64,000 nt of DNA from Paenibacillus mellifer (GCF_023195895.1 NZ_JALPRK010000001.1:124001-188000); one strand, 5' to 3'. Shown: positions 9,032 to 18,349, counted from the stretch's first letter. Notes: generated by a model from the sequence alone, not told the origin. Numbers and translations are program-made.

Positions 9032-10150
9032 TCAATAGGATGTGGTGATGTGAAGCGCCTGCTGCTGGGCTTTCAGACAAAGCTCCGCGGCTTTGAAGGC
9101 GTGTTCCTGCGTCATGGCGTTCTCCGTGCGGTTCAGGCAATCCAGGACCAGCTCGCCGAAAAACGGATAACCCACCTGCCCGCGCACGGCAAAGTGTTGC
9201 TCCCCGTCTGCATTCACCAGGTAGACATGGTCGCCTTCCGCGTCCCGGGCCAGGTCGACGTATTTGCGCAGCTCGATATACCCTTCGGTGCCCAAAATGA
9301 ACGTCCGCCCGTCCCCCCAGGTACTGAGGCCGTCCGGTGTAAACCAGTCGACGCGGAAATACTGCGTGGCCCCGTTATCTCCGACCAGCGTCGCGTCGCC
9401 GTAATCCTCCAGCTCGGGGTATTCGGGATGATGGTAGTTGGCCACCTTGCTGTGCAGCACCTGCGCGTCCCGGCACCCGGTATAATACAGGAACTGCTCG
9501 ATTTGGTGGCTGCCGATGTCGCAAAGGATGCCGCCGTATTTCTCCTTCTCAAAAAACCACTCCGGCCGCGAACCCGCATTCAGCCGGTGCGGCCCAAAAC
9601 CGGTCACCTGCAGCACGCGTCCGATCGCTCCTTGCTGAACGAGCTGGCCGGCATACACGGCGGATTCCACATGCAGGCGTTCGCTGTAATACACCATATA
9701 TTTACGGCCGGTTTCGCGCACCTTCCGGCGTGCCGCTTCGAGCTGCTCCAGTTGGGTGAACGGCGTCTTGTCGGTAAAATAATCCTTCCCGGCGTCCATC
9801 ACCTTGAGGCCCAGCGGACCCCGCTCCGAAGGCACCGCCGCCGCAGCGACTAAGCGTACCTCGGGGTCGGCGAGCACCTGCTCGAGGCTGTCTGCCCGGG
9901 CGGCCTGCGGGAACTGCTCCACGAACGTCTGCACTTTGGCCGGGTCGGGATCATAAACCCATTTCAAAGTCGCCCCGGCTTCGATCAGGCCGCCGGCCAT
10001 GCCGTAAATATGCCCGTGGTCCAGGGCCACCGCGGCAAATACGAATTCGCCCGGTTTCACGACGGCGTTCGGCCGTCCCTTGGGGGCATAGCTCATCCCG
10101 TCCTTCGCTTGAAAAGAGGGCTGCTGTTGTTGATCCATCGGCGTCGTCAT
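9032..10150 (-). CDS. Gfo/Idh/MocA family oxidoreductase (EKP-variant)
   Basis: 372-aa member of the Gfo/Idh/MocA family. The start is set at 10150 (MTTPMDQQQQ), after AAAGGATG and four bases past the upstream stop, rather than an in-frame codon at 10183 inside the upstream gene. The N-terminal fold is variant (VFAAVALDHGHIYGMAGGL), and the usual EKP is replaced by DYFTDKTPF, keeping the lysine. GGILCDIGSHQIEQFLYYTG supplies the Asp/His pair of the second domain. Tight spacing to both neighbours shows one operon. Confidence 0.88.
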   Translation of the reverse strand: MTTPMDQQQQPSFQAKDGMSYAPKGRPNAVVKPGEFVFAAVALDHGHIYGMAGGLIEAGATLKWVYDPDPAKVQTFVEQFPQAARADSLEQVLADPEVRLVAAAAVPSERGPLGLKVMDAGKDYFTDKTPFTQLEQLEAARRKVRETGRKYMVYYSERLHVESAVYAGQLVQQGAIGRVLQVTGFGPHRLNAGSRPEWFFEKEKYGGILCDIGSHQIEQFLYYTGCRDAQVLHSKVANYHHPEYPELEDYGDATLVGDNGATQYFRVDWFTPDGLSTWGDGRTFILGTEGYIELRKYVDLARDAEGDHVYLVNADGEQHFAVRGQVGYPFFGELVLDCLNRTENAMTQEHAFKAAELCLKAQQQALHITTSY

Positions 10151-10154
10151 CGGC

Positions 10155-11006
10155 TTACATCCTTTCGTGGATAAACTCGGCAAACTTGCGGAGCATCTCT
10201 TTCGAACCGAAGTGGCCGCTGAAATCCTCGATCCCGAGGTAACCGTCGTAGCCGACGGATTTCAGGTCCTGGAGCAGCCGGCTGTAGTCGATCACGCCGT
10301 CCGCCAGGGACGACCACTCGCAGCGCCAGGCCGCGGTGCCGTCCTCGCGTGTTCCGGTTTGCGACCAGGCGGCGTTTTTGACGTGGACATGGGCGAGATA
10401 AGGTCCGAGCAGCTCGAGTCCCATTTTGAACTGCTCATACCCTTCGTGCACCATGTTGCCCGGATCGTAGAGGACGCCGATCTGATCGGGATCGCAATGG
10501 CTGACCAGCCGATGGGCGAGGCCGGCGCTTGGCGCGATTGTCAGATGATGCGTTTCCACGACCCCTTTGACGCCGTATTGCTTGGCTAAACGTTCAGCTT
10601 CCTTCAGGTACCGCACCGTTTTGTCGTACAGCTCGGGATATGGCGTCGAACCGTCATACCCGGCTGCGCCAACGCGGATCGACTTCGCACCTAGCAGGCG
10701 GGCGACGGCGAATACCCGCTCCGTCTCCTCCAGATCCAGCGAGTTCAAATAAGGCGTGATGCTGGCCACTTCAAGCCCCTCGGCTTCGGTGATGCGATTG
10801 AAACGGAGCAGCTGCTCTTCGGATGAAGACGGGTCGATCGAGCACAAATTGTTGCGCCAATACGACGGCTTCTCGCCGGCAACCTCGGCAGGGACTTCCT
10901 TGAAACGCCACTCCACGCCGTGGAGTCCGGCTTCCCGCGCGGCTTGTACCAGCTCCTCCGGCGTCAAGTCCGGGGTAGATACGGTAAATACGGACAATTT
11001 CAACAT
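10155..11006 (-). CDS. Sugar phosphate isomerase/epimerase, xylose-isomerase-like TIM barrel
   Basis: 283-aa AP-endonuclease-2/xylose-isomerase-like TIM barrel, a metal-dependent isomerase, epimerase or keto-sugar lyase. The likely metal ligands are in order: Glu in GVVETHHLT, Asp in GVLYDPGNM, His in HVHVKNAAW, Glu in YLGIEDFSG. Start ATG 11006 has AAGGAGGAGC in front. It heads a three-gene minus-strand operon with two Gfo/Idh/MocA dehydrogenases. That pairing is typical of inositol-type and 3-keto-glycoside pathways; which one applies here is not decided by the sequence. Confidence 0.88.
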   Translation of the reverse strand: MLKLSVFTVSTPDLTPEELVQAAREAGLHGVEWRFKEVPAEVAGEKPSYWRNNLCSIDPSSSEEQLLRFNRITEAEGLEVASITPYLNSLDLEETERVFAVARLLGAKSIRVGAAGYDGSTPYPELYDKTVRYLKEAERLAKQYGVKGVVETHHLTIAPSAGLAHRLVSHCDPDQIGVLYDPGNMVHEGYEQFKMGLELLGPYLAHVHVKNAAWSQTGTREDGTAAWRCEWSSLADGVIDYSRLLQDLKSVGYDGYLGIEDFSGHFGSKEMLRKFAEFIHERM

Positions 11007-11034
11007 GGGCTATCGCTCCTCCTTGAAGCAAAAG

Positions 11035-11240
11035 TTAAATAAAGGTAAAAAATGGCCTTATTTTGCATGTTCTAAACGAATGCGGTGAAATAAGGGACTT
11101 TTTTGTCCTTATTTTGATGGAGACTCATGCAAAACGGGCGAAACTTGCGAATTTCAGGAAAATAAGGCCCAATTATGCCCTTATTCCGGCGCAAAGGGCG
11201 GTTTTGGAGCAAATAGAGGAAAAAAAGTCCGCTATTTGCC
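11035..11240. repeat. Array of four AAATAAGG...CCTTATTT hairpins
   Basis: The 348-bp gap between the isomerase and the next dehydrogenase holds four palindromes: 11037-11064, 11087-11116, 11158-11187 and 11209-11239. Each has an AAATA(A/G)-type left arm, an A/T-rich loop and a matching right arm ending TTATTT or CTATTTG. Start-to-start spacing is about 51, 70 and 51 bp. Linkers are unrelated. The same family recurs at 32.65-32.85 kb. No gene is visible in the rest of the gap. Confidence 0.7.
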
Positions 11241-11354
11241 CGGAAGTAGCCAATGTGGCGGGACTTCCGCCGCGTAGTGCGTGCACGAGAGCCCCGCCCG
11301 GGTCATGCTCAGCTCCGTGCTTGCCGGGATCATCCCATCCCGGTCCCACGCCGC

Positions 11355-12521
11355 TTAATGCGTGCCCGACACGTCCAGCACCTTGCCGCTGCCGCCGTCC
11401 TTGCGGAACGAGGAGGCTTGGATCTTCTCTTGCAGCTTAGCGTAGAATAGATCCTCATCCAGCGGGAGGTCTACCCAATCGTCGGTCCAGGCCGACAGGT
11501 GCATGGCATTGGAAAGCGTCAGGCCGTGGATGCCCTCCTCGCCTGGGGCCAGCAGCTTCTCGCCGCGTAGCAGCGCATTCGTGAAGTTCTGCAAAATCCC
11601 CTTATGCTGCGGTCCGTCGCCGCCGCTTACCGGGATTTCGCATTTCCAGCATTCCGGCTGGCCGAAGCCGCCGGTATATTCCGCATTGAACTGCGGCTCG
11701 GGCACACGCAGCCGCCAGAACGTGAGCTTGCCGTCCTCCACGACGATTTTGCCGTTGTCGCCGGACAACTCGAAGCGGTTCGTCCCCGGCGCTTCGCCGG
11801 TCGTGGTGACGAACAAGCCGGTGGCGCCGTTTTCATATTCCACATAGGCGGTCACGTCGTCTTCCACTTCGATGTTGCGGTACTTGCCGAAATGGCAAAA
11901 CGCGCGGACCCGCTTCGGCATCATCCCGGTCGTCCACTGCCACAGGTCGAGCTGGTGCGGGTCCTGGTTCAGCAGCACGCCGCCGCCTTCTCCGGCCCAG
12001 GTGGCGCGCCAACCGCCGGAGTCGTAATAGCTCTGCGAGCGGTACCAGTTCGTGATGATCCAGTTCGTGCGGCGGATCGTTCCCAGCTCGCCGGACAACA
12101 CAAGGTCGCGCAGCTTGGCGTACAGCGGGTTGGTCCGCTGGTTGTACATGATGCCGAACTGTTTGCCGGACTTCGCGGCCGCTTCATTCATCTCGCGGAC
12201 CGCCTTAGTGAATACGCCGGCCGGCTTCTCCACGAGTACATGGTAACCGCTCTCAAAAGCCTGCACCGCCAGCGTCGGATGATCATAATGTGGCGTGGCG
12301 ATCAGCACGGCGTCCATCGCTCTCGAAGCAAATAACGCTTCCGGTGTATCAAAGAACTGCACCGACTCCGGCAAATGCTCCTTCACCCACTTCAATCGCT
12401 CGGGGTTGGTGTCGCATACGGCGGTCAGCTCTGCGCCCCGAATCTCGCCGCCGCAGAGGTTTAACGCATGGGATGTGCCCATATTGCCGATGCCGATGAT
12501 GGCGAAACGTATTTTGTCCAT
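11355..12521 (-). CDS. Gfo/Idh/MocA family sugar dehydrogenase
   Basis: 388-aa oxidoreductase. The Rossmann motif is IRFAIIGIGNMGTSHALNL; the EKP motif lies in HVLVEKPAGVF; the catalytic His is in GGVLLNQDPHQLDLWQW. Start ATG 12521 follows a GGGAG site. It is on the same strand as the three-gene operon at 7987-11006 but is separated from it by the hairpin array, so it may be transcribed with it or independently. Together these make three distinct dehydrogenases of one superfamily in 4.5 kb, suggesting successive oxidation and reduction of one sugar. Confidence 0.92.
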   Translation of the reverse strand: MDKIRFAIIGIGNMGTSHALNLCGGEIRGAELTAVCDTNPERLKWVKEHLPESVQFFDTPEALFASRAMDAVLIATPHYDHPTLAVQAFESGYHVLVEKPAGVFTKAVREMNEAAAKSGKQFGIMYNQRTNPLYAKLRDLVLSGELGTIRRTNWIITNWYRSQSYYDSGGWRATWAGEGGGVLLNQDPHQLDLWQWTTGMMPKRVRAFCHFGKYRNIEVEDDVTAYVEYENGATGLFVTTTGEAPGTNRFELSGDNGKIVVEDGKLTFWRLRVPEPQFNAEYTGGFGQPECWKCEIPVSGGDGPQHKGILQNFTNALLRGEKLLAPGEEGIHGLTLSNAMHLSAWTDDWVDLPLDEDLFYAKLQEKIQASSFRKDGGSGKVLDVSGTH

Positions 12522-12546
12522 ATAAATCGCTCCCTGCCTTTCTCTT

Positions 12547-12784
12547 AGTGGTAGTTCAAAAAGTCATCTTCGGATCACGAGGCCGATTCGATGAAGCGAA
12601 CTCGACGTCGAATCTTGAATTCAGCCGGGTCTTCCGTTGCTCACGTACCTCAACGTACGCTCCGCTACTCAGCCCCTAGCTTCATCCAACCTTCTCGGTG
12701 CTCCAAACCTGACGTTTTGAACCTTCATTGAAGTGGTAGTTCAAAAAGTCATCTTCGAATCACGAGGCCGGCTCGATGAAGTGA
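12547..12784. repeat. MITE-like repeat, one full and one truncated copy
   Basis: A 185-bp unit (12547-12731) has near-perfect 12-bp inverted ends: GTTCAAAAAGTC at 12554-12565 and GACGTTTTGAAC at 12711-12722. Its first 50 bp recur at 12732-12781 with few changes, so a truncated second copy follows directly. There is no coding potential. It looks like a small non-autonomous mobile repeat; no transposase with matching ends is present in this window. In 12785-12984 I see only the leader of the AraC gene, with a possible -10 (TACAAT) at 12924-12929. Confidence 0.65.
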
Positions 12785-12984
12785 ATGAACCTCATACTAA
12801 ATATCCTGTCAGCTTTATGTAGTCCTGTCGCTTTTAGCTTAGCTTGAAACGTAAGGGTTGAGAATGGCACGGATTAAGACGGTTTTGCGCAAAATTAAGG
12901 TGTATTCGATAAATGAGGATGTTACAATGAGATCAGAATCTTGGGGATTGGAAAGGCTTACAATCGGACAAGGGGAATGGGTGA

Positions 12985-13815
12985 ATGATGAATGAGGTGG
13001 ATCTGCTCGCCGGGCGCTTGCCCGAGAGCTTGACTGTAACCGTGACACATGCGCAGCTGCGAAGCGGTTTTCCCGGCTGGAACCGGACGGAGCTGGCTCC
13101 TAGCTTCAACCGGCTGTATTTTATTGCGGAAGGGGAAGGCTCGGTGATCATCAACGGGGAGACGTATTACCCTCGGCCGGGCCAGCTGATGATTATGCCG
13201 GCGGGGACCAGCCAAACGACGTATACGAACCCGGACGATCCCTATACGCGGTATTTCTGTCATTTCGACGCCCAGGTGGGGGAATGGCCACTGTTCCACG
13301 CCGGAAGCAAGCTATACATCAGTGATGCCGGAAATCCCGAGTACGTCCGCGCCACCTTCGACGAAATGATCCGCCAATTTCAATCTGGCGGCCCTTTTGC
13401 CGGTTTGCGCATGCAGGCTTGTCTGCTGAACCTGCTCGCCTGCTGCCTGGAGGAGGGCGGTTACCGTGATTATTTGAAGGACTATATGCAGTTTACGGAA
13501 CGGAACAAGCTGAGCTGCGTGCTGAAATACATCCAAGAGCATTTGTACGGGCCGATTGAAATCGAAACGCTGGCCGACATCGTCCATTTGCATCCGAATT
13601 ATTTTATTCCTTATTTCAAAAAAATCATGGGCGTCACCCCCATGCATTACGTGCAGCGCAAACGGATGGAGGAGGCCAAACGGCTGCTGACCTTCACCGA
13701 CGACAGCATCGCCGACATTGCCGAACGGCTGGGTATGCAGCTGGCGCATTTTTCCCGCCAGTTCAAGAGTCATGCCGGGATCTCGCCTACCGTCTATCGG
13801 GCATGCACAAGGTAG
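12985..13815 (+). CDS. AraC family transcriptional regulator
   Basis: 276-aa regulator. The N-terminal cupin-like sensing domain (about residues 15-125) includes FIAEGEGSVIINGETYYPRPGQ, typical of sugar-binding AraC proteins. The C-terminal double helix-turn-helix (about 175-274) includes ETLADIVHLHPNYFIPYFKK and SIADIAERLGMQLAHFSRQF. ATG 12985 follows AGGGGAATG. It is divergent from the dehydrogenase cluster, separated by the MITE-like repeat, and probably regulates that cluster or itself. A terminator at 13855-13900 isolates it from the gene downstream. Confidence 0.9.
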   Translation: MMNEVDLLAGRLPESLTVTVTHAQLRSGFPGWNRTELAPSFNRLYFIAEGEGSVIINGETYYPRPGQLMIMPAGTSQTTYTNPDDPYTRYFCHFDAQVGEWPLFHAGSKLYISDAGNPEYVRATFDEMIRQFQSGGPFAGLRMQACLLNLLACCLEEGGYRDYLKDYMQFTERNKLSCVLKYIQEHLYGPIEIETLADIVHLHPNYFIPYFKKIMGVTPMHYVQRKRMEEAKRLLTFTDDSIADIAERLGMQLAHFSRQFKSHAGISPTVYRACTR

Positions 13816-13854
13816 TCTGCACCGTACATACGCCAACTGATCTCCAACCGCACC

Positions 13855-13900
13855 GCCCGCACCCCACGCACGCTTAGATGTGCAGGGAGCGGGCTTTTTT
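13855..13900 (+). terminator. Rho-independent terminator after the AraC gene
   Basis: GCCCGC (13855-13860) pairs with GCGGGC (13889-13894), with inner CCC/GGG pairing, followed by six T. Confidence 0.85.
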
Positions 13901-13916
13901 GTGCCAACCTTCGATG

Positions 13917-13983
13917 TAAGGCGTTTTCCTGCATGAATCATTACAATGCGGTATGGCTGTGGGACAGGGCTGTTTTTTAGAAT
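13917..13983 (+). promoter_or_regulatory. Promoter of the secreted GH-D enzyme with regulon site 1
   Basis: A site at 13917-13956 contains GGCGTTTTCC, CATGAAT, ACAATGC and GTATGG in exact register with three other sites in this window. A -10-like TAGAAT lies at 13978-13983, 61 bp from the site's first base. No good -35 is present, as expected for an activator-dependent promoter. The GTG start of the enzyme is 76 bp further on. Confidence 0.65.
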
Positions 13984-14058
13984 GAGGATAGAAAAAACAT
14001 CCAGATCTGGCATCGTAAACCGAGGTTCCACCCAATCAAGATTGAGGGAGGCGTAAAG

Positions 14059-17000
14059 GTGAGAAGACGTTTACGGACAGGGAAGAAGACGCTTGCATTC
14101 ATTCTGATGTTAGCGGGTACATTCGCTTTCTCCGGTCCCTTGGGATCGGCGCAGGCTGTACAGGCGGAGGAAGAAGCCGGGGCTTATGCTCGAAACGGCA
14201 ATATCGTTCAGGCATCGAACGGAAGGGTTTCGTTGGTTTATGATTTGGCGCAAGGGACCGGCAGCTTGTCGTGGAATGGACAGCCGGTCGTGCAGCAGTT
14301 CGAGGCGAGCTTTCGGGAGAAAGGCGGCGAAACCCGCTCAACTCGGGATGCCGTGGAGAGCACAGCGGAGTGGAGCAAGCTGAAGCCGGACAAGTATGGC
14401 AAAAACGGCCGCAAGCTGACGATTCACAACCAACTGGAAACTGGCGAGCAAATTGATTTGAACTTTTACATGTACCCTAAGTTTTCGTACGTGCTTACGG
14501 ATATGCAGGTGCAGCGGGGGGACGGGCTGACCGTGGAGCAACTGACGCCCGTGGACGCGCAGCGGATCGAGATCGGTGTGGGCGATGCGAAGAAGATCTT
14601 TACGACGCCGTATTCGAATAACTTCGATTTCGGGGTGGCCCCGGTCGACGATTTCGGCAAAAGCCAAAACGGAGCCGACCGCTTTGCCGGCGAGCAGCTG
14701 ACCTGGGACGACTTCAACGGGATCAGCCATTGGGTCGCGGCGGTATTTGATAACGAGAACAAGCACGGCTTCGTTGGCGGGGCGGCCACCGTCCAGAATT
14801 GGAAAAGCAGCCAAAAGCTCGGCGAAGCCGAAATTCCGAACGGGCCGCTGACCGGATTTTCTTTGTACAACTGGGGCGGGAGTCATAGCGGTACGACGGT
14901 GTCTTCCGATCGGTTTTTCCTCGGGTATTATGACGACTACCAACTTGGCCTGGAGGAATACGGCACCGTTTATAACCAGGGTGAGCCTCATATGGAGTGG
15001 GACGGCGACGTGCCGATGGGATATAACACCTTCTACTCCCATGATCGCTATGCTACTGCGGAGGCCATGTATGCAATGGTCGATTACGTAGCGGAGCATT
15101 TAAAACCGCTGGGGTATGACTATTTCAATCTGGACGGCGGTTTTCAAGTGGAAAGCGGACTGCCTTTTGAACAATCGATCACCAAATTCATCGACTACGT
15201 GCATGCCAAAGGGCTGAAAGCAGGCGGATATTCGACGCCGTTTACGATTTATGAGGAATGGCTCGATTTACCGATCGAAGGTACGGGCTTGACTCATCGC
15301 GACATCTGCCTGAAGGACGAGCAGGGGAAACTGATCAAAACGTATCTGGGTACGTATGCGCTGGATCTCAGTCACCCGGTTTCCCAGCAAATCGTGAAGC
15401 GGAACATCGACGATTATATCCGTTGGGGTTACGACTACATCAAACTGGACTTCATCGATATGGGCATGTATGAAGGTCAACATTACGATCCGACGGTGAA
15501 CGGAATGCAGAACTACCGGATCGGGATGGGGATCATCCGCGACGCCGTGTTGGCGGCGGACCGGCCGATTTACATCAACGAGTCGATCGCGCCGCTGCTG
15601 CCGGCCGCGTTCGCCCATGGCCGGCGGGCGGCTTGCGACACGTCGCTTGGCGTAGCCAGCTATTCCGGCATTGAGCGGCAGGCGTTTAATACCGCGGCTT
15701 CGTGGTGGACGAACGGAACGCTCTATGAATACAACGACCCGGACATGATCATTCCGCAATACGTGATCCAAGGGTTCTGGTACAAATTCAGCCAGCAGGA
15801 TGCCAAGTTGTTAAATACCGCGGTGACGATGGGCGGGGGGCATTATTTGATTGGCGATAACTTGCCTTTTATCGACGAGGACCGGTTGGCTTGGTTGTAC
15901 AATGAGGAACTGCTTGGTTTGGTGAAAAAAGGGCAGGCGGCGAAACCGCTGCAGATGACTGACTTTTACCATCATGAGGCACATTCTCCTGCCGTCACGG
16001 TGCTGACGGAGGGGAAAGACAACCGCGTGGTCGGGTTGTCCAACTGGACGAACGAGGCGCAGGACCTCCAGGTTGATTTGGTCGATCTGGGACTCAAACC
16101 AAACAAAAAATACCGGCTGACCGAGCTCTATAGCGGGCGCTCGCTTGGCACAGTGCAGGGAACGTTCACGTACTCGCTGGAAGCGAAGGGTTCGACCGTC
16201 ATTCAAATCGAGGGTTCGGGTAAACCGGAACCTGTGGATCCGCTGCCGTTGAATCTGGCCTTAGGGAAGCCGGTTAACGTCTCCTCAACCTGGGGCGATC
16301 CCGGGTATGAAGCCGATAAACTGACCGACGGCGATCTCACGACACGCTGGAATGCGGCTGATGGGCAACAAAACGACCAATGGGCGGAAATTGATTTTGG
16401 CACGGAAACGAAGGTGAACCGGGTCGTCGTCAAGGAGTTCCGGGATCCGAATTTCAAAACGGCCAACTATACACTCCAGTATTGGGATGGCTCGGCTTAC
16501 CGGAACATTACGAAAGGTTTCACGTTAGGCGATAACCGGACGTTGACGTTCCCGGAGGTTACGACATCCAAGCTGAGACTTTACCTGAATACGAACTATG
16601 GTGTGCCTTCGATCTATGAGCTGGAAGCCTATTACGTTCCTGGGGAGAGCGGCAGCCGTATCGATCAGGATGACAGCGATCTTGGATATGATTATTACTC
16701 CGACGTTCGGGCAGGAATTCAGCGGATGCAGACCTTCACGTTAGAGCATGCGGATTTGCCGAAACTGGATGTCTACATTTACGAGAGCTATCGGAATGAG
16801 GTGCCGAAAGACGCTTATTATTTCGAGCTGGTCGTGCTGGACGATCAGGGCCAACCGGCGGAGAAGTTGTTTACAGCTTCGCTTCCGGCTTACAACATCC
16901 CGGGTTCGATCTCGCCGTATTCGATTTACCCTCAGTTAAAAGGATTGGATACGAGCAAAACGTATGGTTTGATCCTGAAATCGCCGGGCTCCGACTATAC

Positions 17001-17172
17001 GCCAAGCACGGACAACAACTACGGGTTTGCCTACAGCGACGCCGACCCTTATGCGGGCGGGGAAGCGAATTTATCTACGGATGGCGGGTTAACCTGGACC
17101 GCGGAATCGAATCGGGATTTGATCTTTACGCTGTATACGTCCGCGGATTGGGAGGATGAGGAAACACCATAA
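14059..17172 (+). CDS. Secreted clan GH-D (alpha-galactosidase-like) glycoside hydrolase with carbohydrate-binding domain
   Basis: 1037-aa exported enzyme. GTG start after GGGAGGCG; the signal peptide ends near residue 35 (SAQAVQA). The beta-sandwich plus TIM barrel resembles GH36/GH27 proteins. The expected nucleophile is Asp464 in YIKLDF and the acid/base Asp527 in RRAACDTS, both at clan GH-D positions. An F5/8-type discoidin/CBM32-like module covers about 733-880 (LALGKPVNVSST, DGDLTTRWNA), followed by a C-terminal region of unknown fold. There is no anchor, so it is probably released. It is related to the intracellular protein encoded at 28391 (shared IAPL.P.AFAH.RR..CD motif). Its promoter carries the regulon site. 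Alpha-galactosidase activity is inferred; another alpha-linked sugar is possible. Confidence 0.82.
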   Translation: MRRRLRTGKKTLAFILMLAGTFAFSGPLGSAQAVQAEEEAGAYARNGNIVQASNGRVSLVYDLAQGTGSLSWNGQPVVQQFEASFREKGGETRSTRDAVESTAEWSKLKPDKYGKNGRKLTIHNQLETGEQIDLNFYMYPKFSYVLTDMQVQRGDGLTVEQLTPVDAQRIEIGVGDAKKIFTTPYSNNFDFGVAPVDDFGKSQNGADRFAGEQLTWDDFNGISHWVAAVFDNENKHGFVGGAATVQNWKSSQKLGEAEIPNGPLTGFSLYNWGGSHSGTTVSSDRFFLGYYDDYQLGLEEYGTVYNQGEPHMEWDGDVPMGYNTFYSHDRYATAEAMYAMVDYVAEHLKPLGYDYFNLDGGFQVESGLPFEQSITKFIDYVHAKGLKAGGYSTPFTIYEEWLDLPIEGTGLTHRDICLKDEQGKLIKTYLGTYALDLSHPVSQQIVKRNIDDYIRWGYDYIKLDFIDMGMYEGQHYDPTVNGMQNYRIGMGIIRDAVLAADRPIYINESIAPLLPAAFAHGRRAACDTSLGVASYSGIERQAFNTAASWWTNGTLYEYNDPDMIIPQYVIQGFWYKFSQQDAKLLNTAVTMGGGHYLIGDNLPFIDEDRLAWLYNEELLGLVKKGQAAKPLQMTDFYHHEAHSPAVTVLTEGKDNRVVGLSNWTNEAQDLQVDLVDLGLKPNKKYRLTELYSGRSLGTVQGTFTYSLEAKGSTVIQIEGSGKPEPVDPLPLNLALGKPVNVSSTWGDPGYEADKLTDGDLTTRWNAADGQQNDQWAEIDFGTETKVNRVVVKEFRDPNFKTANYTLQYWDGSAYRNITKGFTLGDNRTLTFPEVTTSKLRLYLNTNYGVPSIYELEAYYVPGESGSRIDQDDSDLGYDYYSDVRAGIQRMQTFTLEHADLPKLDVYIYESYRNEVPKDAYYFELVVLDDQGQPAEKLFTASLPAYNIPGSISPYSIYPQLKGLDTSKTYGLILKSPGSDYTPSTDNNYGFAYSDADPYAGGEANLSTDGGLTWTAESNRDLIFTLYTSADWEDEETP

Positions 17173-17183
17173 GGTGAAACTGC

Positions 17184-17220
17184 AGGGGGAAGGCCGTGGG
17201 GCCTTTCCTCTGTTTTTTTT
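17184..17220 (+). terminator. Rho-independent terminator
   Basis: AGGGGGAAGGCC pairs with GGCCTTTCCTCT around a 4-nt loop; eight T follow at 17213-17220. Confidence 0.88.
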
Positions 17221-17371
17221 GAGTTGAGTTGGTGACAACCTCCTATTTCGATATACTGATACCAAACTCATTTCGCCGGCTCGGTCTGGACTCCCCGCAA
17301 AACCGGTGCGCGGAAAGTCGGATGGGGCCGAAGGACTCTTGTTATGCTGGGAACCAGAGGAGGTGCAAACG

Positions 17372-18247
17372 ATGGATGTGCTAAAAAATATGAACGAAGC
17401 GTTGAACTATATTGAGTGGAATTTGACGAACGAAATCGCTTATGAGGAAGTAGCCCGGATCGCCGTTTGCTCGGAATACCATTTCAAGCGGATGTTTTCG
17501 TTCCTGGCCGGGATCCCGCTGTCGGAGTATATCCGCCGCCGCCGGCTGACGCTGGCTGCTTTCGAGCTGCAGCAGGGGCCGGTACGGGTGATCGACCTGG
17601 CGGTCAAATACGGTTACGGTTCCGCCGACGCGTTTACCCGGGCATTCCAAGGCCTGCATGGGATCACGCCGTCGGAAGCGAAAGATCCGGGTTCGCCGCT
17701 CAAAGCTTATCCTCGGATGACCTTCCAACTCACCATACAAGGAGGAAACGAAATGAATTATCGGATCGTGGACAAGGAAGCTTTTCGGATCGTCGGCCTG
17801 CACAAACGGGTACCGATCCAATTTCAAGGGGTTAATCCGCAAATTGCGGAAATGGCGCAAAGCTTAACCCCGGAGAGGATTGCTCAGTTGAAGGGGCTTT
17901 CTGATCTCGAACCCGCCGGGATGATCAGCGCGTCGGCCAATTTCTCGGAGGGGCGCATGGAGGAGCAGGGGGAGCTGGACCATTACCTCGGAGTGGCTAC
18001 AACACACGCTTGCCCGGATGGCTATGCCTCGCTGGAGGTGGCCGCTTCGACGTGGGCGGTGTTTACCGCGGTCGGCCCGTTCCCGGAGACGCTGCAAAAC
18101 GTATGGGGACGAATTTATTCGGAGTGGTTCCCGTCCGCTCATTACGAGCTGGCCGAAGGGCCGGAACTCTTGTGGAACGAAAGTCCGGACACATCGCTGC
18201 CCGATTACCGAAGCGAAATCTGGATTCCGGTATTGCGTAAAGGCTGA
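17372..18247 (+). CDS. AraC regulator with GyrI-like effector-binding domain
   Basis: 291-aa regulator. An upstream in-frame codon exists at 17306, but AGAGGAGGTG (17356-17365) precedes ATG 17372. The AraC double helix-turn-helix is N-terminal (residues 1-105: [41 protein letters not shown]). A GyrI-like/Rob-type small-molecule domain follows (about 127-290, starting [16 protein letters not shown]). This order is that of Rob/BmrR-like sensors of small hydrophobic or cationic compounds, not of sugar regulators, so it need not control the neighbouring sugar genes. No partner transporter lies next to it. Confidence 0.88.
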   Translation: MDVLKNMNEALNYIEWNLTNEIAYEEVARIAVCSEYHFKRMFSFLAGIPLSEYIRRRRLTLAAFELQQGPVRVIDLAVKYGYGSADAFTRAFQGLHGITPSEAKDPGSPLKAYPRMTFQLTIQGGNEMNYRIVDKEAFRIVGLHKRVPIQFQGVNPQIAEMAQSLTPERIAQLKGLSDLEPAGMISASANFSEGRMEEQGELDHYLGVATTHACPDGYASLEVAASTWAVFTAVGPFPETLQNVWGRIYSEWFPSAHYELAEGPELLWNESPDTSLPDYRSEIWIPVLRKG

Positions 18248-18285
18248 AGCTCCAACTGAGCTATGGTTGTTCTCCGGCCTTAACC

Positions 18286-18328
18286 TATAGTAATATCTGC
18301 TAAGAGAGTGTTGAGCAGATATGCTATA
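18286..18328. promoter_or_regulatory. Long imperfect palindrome upstream of the phosphatase gene
   Basis: TATAG-TA-ATATCTGCT (18286-18301) is complementary to AGCAGATAT-G-CTATA (18314-18328) around a 12-nt loop. The following bases are not T-rich, so it is not a standard terminator. It ends 21 bp before the phosphatase start and could be an operator or an mRNA hairpin. Confidence 0.5.
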
Positions 18329-18349
18329 CAGGAAGGAAGTAGGAGAACC

